From [Mycobacterium] vasticus (GTDB lineage: Bacteria > Actinomycetota > Actinomycetes > Mycobacteriales > Mycobacteriaceae): DNA of 64,000 nt. Position numbers and translations under genes: made by a program. Positions 31,893 to 42,614 of this stretch are shown in pieces. The DNA is taken from NCBI RefSeq assembly GCF_020181595.1, contig NZ_CP084028.1, positions 2,370,398 through 2,434,397 on the forward strand, in the 5' to 3' direction. Within the stretch, counting starts at the first letter, position 1, and each line of letters begins with the position of its first letter. The notes beneath the pieces are model-generated. The model did not search any database, was not told the origin of the DNA, and saw nothing but the letters and a program-made list of their open reading frames with translations.

Positions 31893-32861
31893 TTAGGCCA
31901 TGCCTGCCAGCGCGCCGCGCCGGCGGGACTCGACGAATCGGACGATGTCGGCGATCCAGTCCCGGTCGGTGCGCAGCGACAGCAGCGGGGCCCCGCAACT
32001 GCGCAGGGCGCGCGCGACGTCGGCCCGGTGCGCTGATGCCGCCCGGGCGAAGTCGTCACGCAGCTTGGCGTCGATGGTGAACTCGCGGGTGACGCCGGAT
32101 TCGGTGTCCTGCAGCACCACGTCGCCGACGTCGGGCAACTCGACGTCGCGCGGGTCGAGCACCTCGATGCCCAGCACCTCGTGGCGCGCGGCGATCGCCC
32201 GCAGCGGGCGCATCCAGGTGATCGGGCCGAGGAAGTCGCTGATGATCACCGCCATGCCGCGGCGCCGTTCCGGCCGGCGCAACGCATCGATGACGGCGCC
32301 CAGGTCGCCGCGTACCCCGACCGGGGCCCGCGGAATGGTGGCGATGGTGCGCAACATCGTCTGCTCGTGGTTGCGGCCGGAGCGCGCCGGTATCCGCACC
32401 ACCTTGTCGCCGTTGGCCACCAACGCGCCTAGCCGGTTACCGCCGCCGCTGTTGAGGTAGATGATGGCCGCCGCGGCCGCCACCGCCATGTCACGCTTCT
32501 CGCAGGTCGCGGTGCCGAAGTCCATGCTGGCCGACATGTCGACCACCAGCCACGTCTCCAGCTCGCGGTCGGCGATCATCTGGCGGACGTGCGGATGGGT
32601 GGTGCGAGCGGTCACCGACCAGTCCATCCGGCGCACGTCGTCGCCGGGCTGGTACAGACGCGACTCGCCGGGTTCGGAACCCGGCCCGGGGATCAACCCG
32701 AGGTGGTCGCCGTGCAGCACCCCGTCCAGCTTGCGTTTGACGGTCAGCTCAAGGGTTCGCAGTGCGGCGGCCAGTTTCGGGTCGCTGATGCCGCCCCGCA
32801 GCATCGACGGCGGCGCGTTGGGTGTGTCCGGATCGGGCGACCCGGTGCCGGGCTCGCTCAC
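31893..32861 (-). CDS. DUF58 protein (Rv1480-like)
   Basis: The protein has 322 residues from GTG, overlapping the moxR1 stop as GTGA. The DUF58 signature is present: SRLYQPGDDVRRMDWSVTAR and LVVDMSASMDFGT, the latter a degenerate VWA/MIDAS site. There is no membrane helix, so it is probably cytosolic. It sits between moxR1 and the membrane VWA gene, the standard MoxR-DUF58-VWA order. The specific client is unknown. Confidence 0.92.
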   Translation of the reverse strand: MSEPGTGSPDPDTPNAPPSMLRGGISDPKLAAALRTLELTVKRKLDGVLHGDHLGLIPGPGSEPGESRLYQPGDDVRRMDWSVTARTTHPHVRQMIADRELETWLVVDMSASMDFGTATCEKRDMAVAAAAAIIYLNSGGGNRLGALVANGDKVVRIPARSGRNHEQTMLRTIATIPRAPVGVRGDLGAVIDALRRPERRRGMAVIISDFLGPITWMRPLRAIAARHEVLGIEVLDPRDVELPDVGDVVLQDTESGVTREFTIDAKLRDDFARAASAHRADVARALRSCGAPLLSLRTDRDWIADIVRFVESRRRGALAGMA

Positions 32862-33973
32862 CGACCGCTGGCCGCTGCCGCCGCGGTCGGGGCGCCGGGA
32901 GGCGCCTGGTGCGGTTGCTGCTGCTGCGGCACGGCGTTCACCTGGGGCAGCGGCACGGTCTGCAGCACCCGGTTGATGACGATCTCCGAGGTGATCTCGT
33001 CGGCCAGGGCGTCATAGGACAGCACCAGCCGGTGCCGCAGCACGTCGGGGATGACCTCGATGACGTCCTGCGGGATCACGTAGTCGCGTCCGCGCACCAG
33101 GGCCAGTGCCCTAGACGCGGAGATGATGCCCAGCGAGGCACGCGGCGACGCCCCGAAGGACAGCCAGTTCTTGACGTCGGGCATACCGAACTGTTCGGGG
33201 TGGCGGGTGGCGGTGATGACGCGCACCACGTAGTCGACCAGCGCGTGGTGCACGAAGTTGTTGGCCGCCAGCGTCTGCAACCGCACCAGGTCGCCGGTGC
33301 CCAGGATCTGCTTGGGCTCCGGCGGGGCGACACCCATCCGGTAGATGATCTCGCGCTCTTCTTCGGGCGAGGGGTAGCTGACGTTGATCTTGAACAGGAA
33401 GCGGTCGCGCTGCGCCTCGGGCAGCGGGTAGACACCCTCGTGCTCGATCGGGTTCTGGGTGGCCATCACCAGGAACGGGTTGGGCAGCGGGAAGCTCTTG
33501 CCGCCGATGGACACCTTGCGCTCCTGCATGACCTCCAGCAGTGCCGACTGCACCTTGGCCGGCGCCCGGTTGATCTCGTCGGCCAGCAGGAAGTTCGTCA
33601 TGACGGGGCCGAGTTCGGTGTCGAACTCCTCGCGGCCCTGCCGGTAGATCCGGGTGCCGATGATGTCGGTGGGCACCAGGTCCGGGGTGAACTGGATGCG
33701 GGCGAAGGACCCGCCGACCACCTTGGCGAACGTCTCGACGGCCAGCGTCTTGGCGACACCGGGTACGCCCTCCAGCAGCACGTGGCCCTTGGCCAGCAGC
33801 CCGACCAGAATGCGCTCGACGAGCTGATCCTGACCGACGATGACTCGCTTGACCTCGAAGATGGCCCGCTCCAGCGCATGTACGTCGGCGGCCAGCCCGC
33901 TACCGCTCCCCTCGGCACCGGCCGAACCCGGGAATCCGCCGGCGCCCGCGGGCGTCCCATCCGATGACGTCAT
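32858..33973 (-). CDS. moxR1: MoxR-type AAA+ ATPase
   Basis: The protein has 371 residues from ATG 33971-33973, with GGAGG eight bases upstream; a GTG five codons earlier would place that site inside the gene. Walker A GVPGVAKT, Walker B LLADEINRAP, sensor region MATQNPIEHEGVYPLPEAQ and the DRF motif are present. MoxR ATPases are chaperone-like remodelers acting with VWA/DUF58 partners, which follow in the operon. The C-terminus is rich in Gln/Pro/Ala. Counterpart: Rv1479. Confidence 0.94.
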   Translation of the reverse strand: MTSSDGTPAGAGGFPGSAGAEGSGSGLAADVHALERAIFEVKRVIVGQDQLVERILVGLLAKGHVLLEGVPGVAKTLAVETFAKVVGGSFARIQFTPDLVPTDIIGTRIYRQGREEFDTELGPVMTNFLLADEINRAPAKVQSALLEVMQERKVSIGGKSFPLPNPFLVMATQNPIEHEGVYPLPEAQRDRFLFKINVSYPSPEEEREIIYRMGVAPPEPKQILGTGDLVRLQTLAANNFVHHALVDYVVRVITATRHPEQFGMPDVKNWLSFGASPRASLGIISASRALALVRGRDYVIPQDVIEVIPDVLRHRLVLSYDALADEITSEIVINRVLQTVPLPQVNAVPQQQQPHQAPPGAPTAAAAASGR

Positions 33974-34074
33974 CGAGAAATCCTCCACACCTGTCGGTCA
34001 GACACAATTGGGGCAGCGTCGTGCCCGCGTTTCACTATTCCAGGGATCACAGCATCCGTCGACGTACGGGCCCG

Positions 34075-34791
34075 TCAGTACTCGATGATGCGGGTCAGGT
34101 ACGGGGTCATTCCGGCGGTCCGCACCGGGCTGACCACCACCTTGCCTTCGCTGCCGGAGGCTTCCAGCATCTTTCCGCCGCCCAGGAACATGGTGACGTG
34201 CTGGCCGCCGCCGGGCCCGTAGAACATCAGGTCGCCGCGGCGGGCCTGGCTCGGCGGAATGTGCCGGCCGGCGTTGTACTGGTCGCCGGAGAACCGCGGG
34301 ATCAGCACGCCGACGCCGGCGAACGCGTAGCGCATCAGACCCGAGCAGTCGAAGCCGACGGTGCCCGCCCCGGAGTCGATTCCCTTGCTCGGCCCGGTCA
34401 GCGATCCGCCGCCCCAGGAGTACGGCACGCCCATCTGCGAGCCGCCGCGCCGGATGACGTATTCGATGGCCTGCTTGCCGTGCACCCGCTGGCCGGGCGA
34501 GATGTTGCTGGCGTCGCCGACGTTGAAGCCCAAGCCGGACAGGAACTTACGCCCCAGGTCCATGGTGGTCTGGGTGGCATTCGCGGTCGCCTGCAGCGAT
34601 GCGTTGGCGATCGCCAGCGGGTCGCCGGGCGCTCCGGCGCTGATCGTGGCGGGCAGGGTGGGGTCCCATCCCGGGTCCGCCGCGGCCGGCCCGGCCACGC
34701 TCAGCATCATCGGGATCGCCACCAGCAGCGACCCGACGGCCCGGGACAGGCCCCGGGTAAGACGTAGTGAACTCTGTCGCATTCGCTCCAC
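34075..34791 (-). CDS. ripB: Peptidoglycan endopeptidase RipB (NlpC/P60)
   Basis: The protein has 238 residues from GTG 34789-34791 (ATG 34782 is also possible). A basic N-terminus and hydrophobic core ending in AGPAAADP make a signal peptide. The NlpC/P60 domain fills the C-terminal half: VPYSWGGG, catalytic Cys in GFDCSGLMRY, His in GGQHVTMF. It cleaves the D-Glu-mDAP bond of peptidoglycan stems in the cell wall. It lacks the coiled-coil of RipA. It follows ripA by two bases. Confidence 0.95.
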   Translation of the reverse strand: MERMRQSSLRLTRGLSRAVGSLLVAIPMMLSVAGPAAADPGWDPTLPATISAGAPGDPLAIANASLQATANATQTTMDLGRKFLSGLGFNVGDASNISPGQRVHGKQAIEYVIRRGGSQMGVPYSWGGGSLTGPSKGIDSGAGTVGFDCSGLMRYAFAGVGVLIPRFSGDQYNAGRHIPPSQARRGDLMFYGPGGGQHVTMFLGGGKMLEASGSEGKVVVSPVRTAGMTPYLTRIIEY

Positions 34792-34793
34792 CG

Positions 34794-36215
34794 TCAGTAT
34801 TCGATGTATCGGACAACAAAGGGCGTCATGCCGCTCTTACGCACCGGCGACACCTTCACGGTCTGGCCCACGTCGGGGGCCTCCAACATGGCACCGTTGC
34901 CCAGATACAGCGCCACGTGCTGGCTGCCGCCCGGACCGTAGAAGATGACGTCGCCGCGGCGTGCCAGCGCGGTCGGGATCTGCCGGCCCATCTTGTACTG
35001 CGCGCCGGAGTAGTGCGGCAGCTTGATGCCGACCCCGGCGAACGCGTACAACACCAGGCCAGAGCAGTCGAAACCCACAGTGCCCGAACCAGATCCGATC
35101 CCACGCCCCGGTCCGGCCGCGGTACCGCCGCCCCACGAGTAGGGCACGCCGCGCTGCGAGAGCCCGCGGCGGATCACGTACTCAGATGCCTGCCGGCCGT
35201 AGACCCGCGGGATCTGGCCGTTGTTGATGCCGGTGGATTCGGGGCGGGCCAGCCCGATCGACTCCAGGAACTTCTGGCCCAGGTTCGCGGTCACCTGCGC
35301 CGAGGTCTGGGAGATGCCGAGCACCTGGTTGATCACCGCCACCGGGTCCCCGGGAACGTTGGCGCTGGGCACCATCGGCAGCGTCGGGTCCCACGGACCG
35401 TCCCACCGCGAGGCTTGGCCGGCGGGCGCGGGCCCGGCGGGATTGCCCCACCGGTCGGCTTGGGCGGGCGCGCCTTCGGCAGGCGCCGAGGCGGGCTGCT
35501 GGGGACGGGCAGCGGCCAGCCTGACCTGCGCCTGCTCGCGCTGGGCGGCCAGCCGGTTGATCTCGGCCTGCTGTTCGCCGAACTTGCGGTGGGTGTCGGT
35601 GAGCGCATTGACCGCGGCGTCCTGGCTGGACTGCGCGTCGGCGACGGCCTGCTCGGCCTTCTGCTTGGCCAGCCGGGCGGCGGATTCGGAGTTGATCTGC
35701 TCGGTGCGGGCGCGCTTGAGGGTGTCGATCGCCTGCTGGGAGCTGAGCGCCAGGGTCTGGCCGGCGGCGGCGGCGGCGATCATCTCCGAAGGGTCACTGG
35801 CGGTCAGGTAGCTGTCGGACGGCCCGTTGACGTAGGTCGAGACCGCAAAGGTGTTGTACCGCTTCTGCGCGGCGACGATCGCGGCGTCAGCGTCGGCGAT
35901 GGCCTGCCGGCCGGCTTCCACGTCGTGTTGGGCGGCGGCGGCGTCGTCACGCGCGGACTGCAGGTCCACCAGCGCCTTGTTGACGCTCTCCTTCTGTTGC
36001 TGGATCTGGGCGCCCAGGTCCTGCAGCTGCTGGTTGGCCTCGGCGACGTCGGCGATCAGCGCGGCGATGCCGTCGGGGTCGGCCGGTTGCGCAGTGGCCA
36101 GGCCCGGGGTGCCCAGCAGCATCGCGGCGCTGAGTACCGAGGCGACCGCGGGTTGGGTGAGCCGGACGGTGAGCCCCGAGGCGGAGCCATCGGAGCCACA
36201 GCGGGTGCGTCTCAT
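34794..36215 (-). CDS. ripA: Peptidoglycan endopeptidase RipA (NlpC/P60)
   Basis: The protein has 473 residues from ATG 36213-36215, with GAGGAG upstream. It has a signal peptide ending near GLATAQP, a long coiled-coil inhibitory region (about 45-240, ANQQLQDLGAQIQQQKESVN), a Pro/Ala/Gly linker, and a C-terminal NlpC/P60 domain (VPYSWGGG, GFDCSGLVLY, GSQHVALY). RipA hydrolyses peptidoglycan at the septum for daughter-cell separation and is normally held inactive until processed. An MtrA-like direct repeat lies about 155 bases upstream. Confidence 0.96.
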   Translation of the reverse strand: MRRTRCGSDGSASGLTVRLTQPAVASVLSAAMLLGTPGLATAQPADPDGIAALIADVAEANQQLQDLGAQIQQQKESVNKALVDLQSARDDAAAAQHDVEAGRQAIADADAAIVAAQKRYNTFAVSTYVNGPSDSYLTASDPSEMIAAAAAGQTLALSSQQAIDTLKRARTEQINSESAARLAKQKAEQAVADAQSSQDAAVNALTDTHRKFGEQQAEINRLAAQREQAQVRLAAARPQQPASAPAEGAPAQADRWGNPAGPAPAGQASRWDGPWDPTLPMVPSANVPGDPVAVINQVLGISQTSAQVTANLGQKFLESIGLARPESTGINNGQIPRVYGRQASEYVIRRGLSQRGVPYSWGGGTAAGPGRGIGSGSGTVGFDCSGLVLYAFAGVGIKLPHYSGAQYKMGRQIPTALARRGDVIFYGPGGSQHVALYLGNGAMLEAPDVGQTVKVSPVRKSGMTPFVVRYIEY

Positions 36216-36370
36216 TCGGCTGGTATCTCCTCGGACTCTGGGCAGTCGGTGCCGCGCTTCGGCCGGTGACAAATAGCACTGATACAACAGCTACGACTTT
36301 TGAACCATACGTCACATCTGTCACTAGAGAAACGTTCGTAACAAACTACGTTGTTGTAATTAAGCCGGTT

Positions 36371-36386
36371 GTGACCAACCGGTGAC
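36371..36386 (-). promoter_or_regulatory. Candidate MtrA binding site upstream of ripA
   Basis: On the minus strand GTCAC, six bases, GTCAC forms a direct repeat with 11-base period, matching the GTNAC-N6-GTNAC pattern I recall for MtrA. MtrA is known to control ripA in M. tuberculosis. The whole gap 36216-36458 is A/T-rich for this genome and has no gene. A second looser GTCACA/GTCACT pair is at 36311-36324. Confidence 0.5.
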
Positions 36387-36458
36387 ACAATAATTTGCTA
36401 GACCGTCAGCATTTGCGGCAGGCAGCCGCTGACATAGAACGCGAACTGCCGATATCCC

Positions 36459-37010
36459 CTAGTCGGCTGCGCCAACCCCGGCGTCTGCGCGTTTGCTGCG
36501 CCGTTGCAGCCAGCGGGTTCCGACCGCGGCTGCCGCGACCCCCAACAACAGCACTACCGTCAGGCCCGTCCAGGGCAGATCGGTGCTTTCAAGCTCGTGC
36601 AGGAAATGCCGCGCCGACACCACCGGATCACCGGTTTTGGCATGGTCCTCGGCGGCCTCCAGCTTGGCCCGGTAGAACTGGCCGCTGTAGCTGCCGACGT
36701 AGTTGGGGCTGACCACCAGCACGGTGGCATCGGGGTAGTCGTAGCCCACCACGGTGGCGACGTCGCGCAATGCGGTGTCCATACCGGGGTTGCGCGCGAC
36801 CTCGACGATCTTCAGGTCGATGCCGGCACGGCCCGCATCGGCGACCACCTCGCGCAGGGCGGGCACGTCGGACGCCGGCGCGCTGACCCCGTCCCCGGCG
36901 ACGTCCATCTTCACCAGCGTCATGCACTCGTCCGGCGGCATGGCCGGGTCGAGGCCGACGGTGATGCAGAGCTCGCCGGGGATGTAGGCCGGCGGGTGCT
37001 GGATCGTCAC
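36459..37010 (-). CDS. Single-span membrane protein of unknown function (Rv1476-like)
   Basis: The protein has about 183 residues from GTG 37008-37010; a TTG six codons upstream is an alternative and neither has a clear ribosome site. It has an alpha/beta N-terminal region (REVVADAGRAGIDLKIVEVA; TVVGYDYPDATVLVVSPNYVG), then one helix near the C-terminus (WTGLTVVLLLGVAAAAVGT) followed by RRSKR. This topology puts most of the protein outside if the tail is cytosolic. Gene order acn/Rv1476/ripA is the H37Rv order. Function not known. Confidence 0.8.
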   Translation of the reverse strand: MTIQHPPAYIPGELCITVGLDPAMPPDECMTLVKMDVAGDGVSAPASDVPALREVVADAGRAGIDLKIVEVARNPGMDTALRDVATVVGYDYPDATVLVVSPNYVGSYSGQFYRAKLEAAEDHAKTGDPVVSARHFLHELESTDLPWTGLTVVLLLGVAAAAVGTRWLQRRSKRADAGVGAAD

Positions 37011-37060
37011 GGTTGACGACGGTATCAACCCCGCGCAGGTGAGGGGAACCTTACTTCATA

Positions 37061-37076
37061 CAGGACAAACGTACTG
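37061..37076. promoter_or_regulatory. AcnR operator in the acn promoter
   Basis: CAGGACAAACGTACTG fits the AcnR consensus CAGNACnnncGTACTG, described for corynebacteria and noted in mycobacteria upstream of acn, at every defined position. It lies 66 bases before the acn start. The regulator gene acnR is immediately downstream of acn, so the pair forms an autoregulated loop. Confidence 0.8.
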
Positions 37077-37142
37077 TTAGAGTGAGTCCGCCCGGTGGCG
37101 CGGACCCGTCGCCGGATGAGAACTCGATCCCGGGGAGCGGAA

Positions 37143-39959
37143 GTGACCAGCACAGATTCGGTGAATTCATTCGGAGCGCGCGACACCCTCACCGTGGGTG
37201 ACACCGACTATCAGATCTACCGCCTGAACGCCGTACCCGGCACCGAGAAACTCCCCTACAGCCTCAAGGTGCTGGCCGAGAACCTGCTGCGCACCGAAGA
37301 CGGCGCCAACATCACCAAGGACCACATCCTGGCCCTGGCCAACTGGGACGCCTCGGCCGAGCCGAGCATCGAGATCCAGTTCACCCCGGCCCGGGTCATC
37401 ATGCAGGACTTCACCGGCGTGCCCTGCGTGGTCGACCTGGCCACCATGCGGGAGGCCGTCGCGGCCCTGGGCGGCGACCCGAACAAGGTCAACCCGCTCT
37501 CGCCGGCGGAGATGGTGATCGACCACTCGGTCATCCTCGACGTGTTCGGCTCGGCCGACGCCTTCGAGCGCAACGTCGAACTGGAGTACCAGCGCAACTC
37601 CGAGCGGTACCAGTTCCTGCGTTGGGGCCAGGGCGCTTTCGACGACTTCAAGGTCGTCCCGCCGGGCACCGGCATCGTGCACCAGGTCAACATCGAGTAC
37701 CTGGCGCGCACCGTGATGGTGCGCGACGGTCAGGCCTACCCCGACACCTGTGTGGGCACCGACAGCCACACCACCATGCAGAACGGCCTGGGCGTACTGG
37801 GCTGGGGCGTCGGCGGTATCGAGGCCGAGGCCGCCATGCTGGGCCAGCCGGTGTCGATGCTGATCCCGCGCGTCGTCGGCTTCAAGCTGACCGGGGAGAT
37901 CCAGCCGGGCGTGACCGCCACCGACGTGGTGCTCACCGTGACCGACATGCTGCGCAAGCACGGCGTGGTCGGCAAGTTCGTCGAGTTCTACGGCAAGGGC
38001 GTGGCCGAGGTGCCGCTGGCCAACCGCGCCACCCTGGGCAACATGAGCCCCGAATTCGGCTCCACCTGCGCGATCTTCCCGATCGACGAAGAGACCATCA
38101 ATTACCTGCGCCTGACCGGGCGCACCGACGAGCAGCTCGCGCTGGTCGAGGCCTACGCCAAGGCCCAGGGCATGTGGCACGACGTGGACAACGAGCCCAC
38201 CTTCTCCGAATACCTGGAGCTCGACCTGTCCACCGTGGTCCCGTCGATCGCCGGACCGAAGCGCCCGCAGGACCGGATCCCGTTGTCGGAGAGCAAGATC
38301 GCCTTCCGCAAGGACATCCACGACTACACCGACGACGCGGTGGCCGAGAAGGTCCCGACCGGTGGCGCCACGGTCGGTGCCGCAGCCGAGCTCAGCTTCG
38401 CCGACGACGACGCCGTGCGCATCCCGTCCGCGGCCAACGGTTCCGAGGGCCGGCCGAGCAAGCCGATCCGGGTCAAGAGCGAGCGCGGCGAGTTCATCCT
38501 CGACCACGGCGCCGTCGCCGTCGCCGGTATCACCTCCTGCACCAACACCTCCAACCCGTCGGTGATGATCGGCGCGGCCCTGCTGGCGCGCAACGCCGTC
38601 GAGAAGGGCCTGGCCTCCAAGCCGTGGGTGAAGACCAACATGGCCCCGGGCTCGCAGGTGGTGACCGACTACTACGAGAAGGCCGGCCTGTGGCCCTACC
38701 TGGAGAAGCTCGGCTTCTACCTGGGCGGTTACGGCTGCACCACCTGCATCGGCAACACCGGTCCGCTGCCGGAGGCCATCTCCAAGGCGGTCAACGACGA
38801 AGACCTGACCGTCACCGCGGTGCTCTCCGGTAACCGCAACTTCGAGGGCCGCATCTCCCCCGACGTCAAGATGAACTACCTGGCCAGCCCGCCGCTGGTC
38901 ATCGCCTACGCCCTGGCCGGCACCATGGACTTCGACTTCGAGACCGACTCGCTGGGTAAGGACAACGACGGCAACGACGTGTTCCTGCGCGACATCTGGC
39001 CGTCGGCCCAGGAGATCGACGACACCATCAAGAACACGATCAGCCAGGACATGTTCCGCAAGTCCTACGCCGACGTGTTCAAGGGCGACGAGCGCTGGCG
39101 CAGCCTGGCCACCCCCGACGGTGACACCTTCGACTGGGACGACTCGTCGACCTATGTGCGCAAGGCTCCGTACTTCGACGGCATGGCGCTGGAGCCGTCG
39201 CCGGTCTCGGACATCTCCGGCGCCCGGGTGATGGCGCTGCTGGGCGACTCGGTGACCACCGACCACATCAGCCCGGCCGGTCCGATCAAGCCGGGCACCC
39301 CGGCCGCGGACTACCTCGACGCCCACGGCGTGGCCCGCAAGGACTACAACTCGCTGGGCAGCCGGCGCGGTAACCACGAGGTGATGGTCCGTGGCACGTT
39401 CGCCAACATCCGGCTGCAGAACCGGCTGTTGGACACCATCGGCCTGGAGGGCACCCAGGGCGGCTACACCCGGGACTTCACCCAGGAGGGTGGCCCCAAG
39501 GAGTTCATCTACAACGCGTGCGTGAACTACCAGAAGGCCGGTATTCCGCTGGTTGTGTTGGGCGGCAAGGAATACGGATCGGGTTCGTCGCGGGACTGGG
39601 CGGCCAAGGGCACCACGCTGCTGGGCGTCAAGGCCGTGATCACCGAGTCCTTCGAGCGCATCCACCGCTCCAACCTGATCGGCATGGGCGTGATCCCGCT
39701 GCAGTTCCCGGCCGGCGAGTCAGCCGCGTCGCTGAAGCTCGACGGCACCGAGATCTACGACATCACCGGCATCGAAGAACTCAACGCGGGCAAGACCCCG
39801 AAGACGGTGCGCGTCAAGGTAACCCGGGCCGACGGAAGCGTCACCGAGTTCGACGCCGTGGTGCGCATCGACACCCCCGGTGAGGCCGACTACTACCGCA
39901 ACGGCGGCATCCTGCAGTACGTGCTGCGCAACATGCTCAAGGCGAAGGATTCCGCGTAG
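37143..39959 (+). CDS. acn: Aconitate hydratase
   Basis: The protein has 938 residues from GTG 37143, preceded by GGGGAGCGG; the longer frame starts in an Arg-rich leader. It is of the IRP1/AcnA type: iron-sulfur ligands Cys in SCTNTSN and in [20 protein letters not shown], and swivel domain [10 protein letters not shown]. It interconverts citrate and isocitrate in the TCA cycle and may bind RNA when the cluster is lost. The upstream AcnR box indicates TetR-type repression. Confidence 0.98.
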   Translation: MTSTDSVNSFGARDTLTVGDTDYQIYRLNAVPGTEKLPYSLKVLAENLLRTEDGANITKDHILALANWDASAEPSIEIQFTPARVIMQDFTGVPCVVDLATMREAVAALGGDPNKVNPLSPAEMVIDHSVILDVFGSADAFERNVELEYQRNSERYQFLRWGQGAFDDFKVVPPGTGIVHQVNIEYLARTVMVRDGQAYPDTCVGTDSHTTMQNGLGVLGWGVGGIEAEAAMLGQPVSMLIPRVVGFKLTGEIQPGVTATDVVLTVTDMLRKHGVVGKFVEFYGKGVAEVPLANRATLGNMSPEFGSTCAIFPIDEETINYLRLTGRTDEQLALVEAYAKAQGMWHDVDNEPTFSEYLELDLSTVVPSIAGPKRPQDRIPLSESKIAFRKDIHDYTDDAVAEKVPTGGATVGAAAELSFADDDAVRIPSAANGSEGRPSKPIRVKSERGEFILDHGAVAVAGITSCTNTSNPSVMIGAALLARNAVEKGLASKPWVKTNMAPGSQVVTDYYEKAGLWPYLEKLGFYLGGYGCTTCIGNTGPLPEAISKAVNDEDLTVTAVLSGNRNFEGRISPDVKMNYLASPPLVIAYALAGTMDFDFETDSLGKDNDGNDVFLRDIWPSAQEIDDTIKNTISQDMFRKSYADVFKGDERWRSLATPDGDTFDWDDSSTYVRKAPYFDGMALEPSPVSDISGARVMALLGDSVTTDHISPAGPIKPGTPAADYLDAHGVARKDYNSLGSRRGNHEVMVRGTFANIRLQNRLLDTIGLEGTQGGYTRDFTQEGGPKEFIYNACVNYQKAGIPLVVLGGKEYGSGSSRDWAAKGTTLLGVKAVITESFERIHRSNLIGMGVIPLQFPAGESAASLKLDGTEIYDITGIEELNAGKTPKTVRVKVTRADGSVTEFDAVVRIDTPGEADYYRNGGILQYVLRNMLKAKDSA

Positions 39960-39973
39960 GCGGATAGCCCCGG

Positions 39974-40537
39974 ATGCCCAGGGTCAGCGAGGATCATCTG
40001 GCGGCCCGGCGCCGTCAGATCCTTGACGGCGCCCGGCGCTGCTTCGCCGACTTCGGCTACGACGGCGCCACGGTGCGGCGGTTGGAGCAGACGATCGGAC
40101 TGTCGCGCGGGGCGATCTTTCACCACTTCCGCGACAAGGACACGCTGTTCTTCGAGTTGGCGCGCGAGGACGCGGAGCGGATGGCCGACGTCGCCTCTCG
40201 CGAGGGCCTGATCGGTGTGATGCGGGACATGCTGGCGGCGCCGGAACAGTTCGACTGGCTGGCCACTCGGCTCGAGATCGCGCGCAAGCTGCGCCACGAT
40301 CCGGAGTTCAGCCGCGGCTGGGCCGAGCGGTCAGCCGAATTGTCCGCTGCGGCAACAGATCGCCTGAGCCGGCAGAAGCAGGCCGGCCGGCTGCGCGACG
40401 ATGTGCCCGGCGATGTGTTGCACTGCTACCTGGATCTGGTGCTCGACGGCCTGGTGGCCCGGCTGGCCTCCGGCGAAGACCCCCAGCGACTGTCCGCGGT
40501 CTTGGATCTGGTGGAGGATTCGGTGCGGCAGCGCTAG
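39974..40537 (+). CDS. acnR: TetR-family repressor of acn (AcnR)
   Basis: The protein has 187 residues, 14 bases after acn. N-terminal TetR helix-turn-helix (ARRCFADFGYDGATVRRLEQ; LSRGAIFHHFRDKDTLF) and an all-helical ligand domain. The H37Rv counterpart is Rv1474c and the characterised relative is C. glutamicum AcnR, which represses aconitase. The matching operator is at 37061-37076. Its stop codon lies inside the first unit of a 16-bp tandem repeat. Confidence 0.92.
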   Translation: MPRVSEDHLAARRRQILDGARRCFADFGYDGATVRRLEQTIGLSRGAIFHHFRDKDTLFFELAREDAERMADVASREGLIGVMRDMLAAPEQFDWLATRLEIARKLRHDPEFSRGWAERSAELSAAATDRLSRQKQAGRLRDDVPGDVLHCYLDLVLDGLVARLASGEDPQRLSAVLDLVEDSVRQR

Positions 40538-40586
40538 CCCCCCTTGCCGCTAGCCCCCCTTGCCGCTAGCCCCCCCCCCCCTTGCC
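40533..40586. repeat. 16-bp tandem repeat x3 with C12 tract
   Basis: The unit GCTAGCCCCCCTTGCC occurs at 40533-40548 and 40549-40564. A third unit at 40565-40586 has its six-C run expanded to twelve. The TAG of acnR is in unit 1. Such a block is prone to slippage and to sequencing error in the C run. Confidence 0.95.
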
Positions 40587-40589
40587 GAG

Positions 40590-40647
40590 CGTGCAGAAAT
40601 GCTCACCGCGACCTGGGCTTTCGTCGGACGCTTCTGCACGGTCGCGG
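40590..40647. terminator. Interleaved inverted repeats between convergent genes
   Basis: CGTGCAGAA (40590-40598) pairs with TTCTGCACG (40632-40640). CCGCGACC (40606-40613) pairs with GGTCGCGG (40640-40647). The order A-B-A'-B' permits either hairpin or a pseudoknot. The site lies between the ends of acnR and the minus-strand HTH gene, so a bidirectional terminator or structured 3' end is plausible. There is no U-tract. Confidence 0.45.
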
Positions 40648-40663
40648 GAAGGAGAGGGTGACG

Positions 40664-40864
40664 CTAACGCGAGCGGGTGCAGTGATTAGGCCCGCCGCGG
40701 CTGCGCATCGTGCAGCCGGCTTCGCGCAGCAGGCTGTGCACCGTGCCGTAGGACCGCCCGGTCGAGGCCGCCAGGGTACGGATACTGGCCCCGCTCTCAT
40801 AGGCACTGCGCAGTTCGGCCTTCAGTCGATCACGTAGCTTGTTCGGCTTCGTCGTCGTCGCCAC
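40664..40864 (-). CDS. Small HTH protein (Rv1473A-like)
   Basis: The protein has 66 residues. The helix-turn-helix is visible in LKAELRSAYESGASIRTLAA and STGRSYGTVHSLLREAG, similar to a helix-turn-helix of the Hin-resolvase or transposase type. Lys/Arg-rich ends suggest nucleic acid binding. It is conserved at the same place, downstream of the ABC-F gene, in M. tuberculosis (Rv1473A, from memory). It is probably the last gene of trx-echA12-ABC-F, with a 99-base gap. Confidence 0.85.
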   Translation of the reverse strand: MATTTKPNKLRDRLKAELRSAYESGASIRTLAASTGRSYGTVHSLLREAGCTMRSRGGPNHCTRSR

Positions 40865-40963
40865 GTCCGCTCACCATCCCCTCGCCGCTCCGATGAGGTT
40901 CAGCGTAGGAACGCGGCACCGATACCGGGCGACTTTGCCCGAAATGCAACCGGTTACGCCGGC

Positions 40964-42601
<1,638 letters not shown>

Positions 42602-42614
42602 GCGCTTACTCCTG

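Noticed and set aside
37167..39665. An 832-codon open frame antisense to acn
   Set aside because: Low-complexity Gly/His/Val/Arg composition and complete overlap with a well supported gene.
40588..40663. CRISPR-like repeats or insertion-sequence ends near the acnR repeat
   Set aside because: Units are adjacent with no spacers, there is no transposase and no target-site duplication; it is a simple tandem repeat plus inverted repeats.
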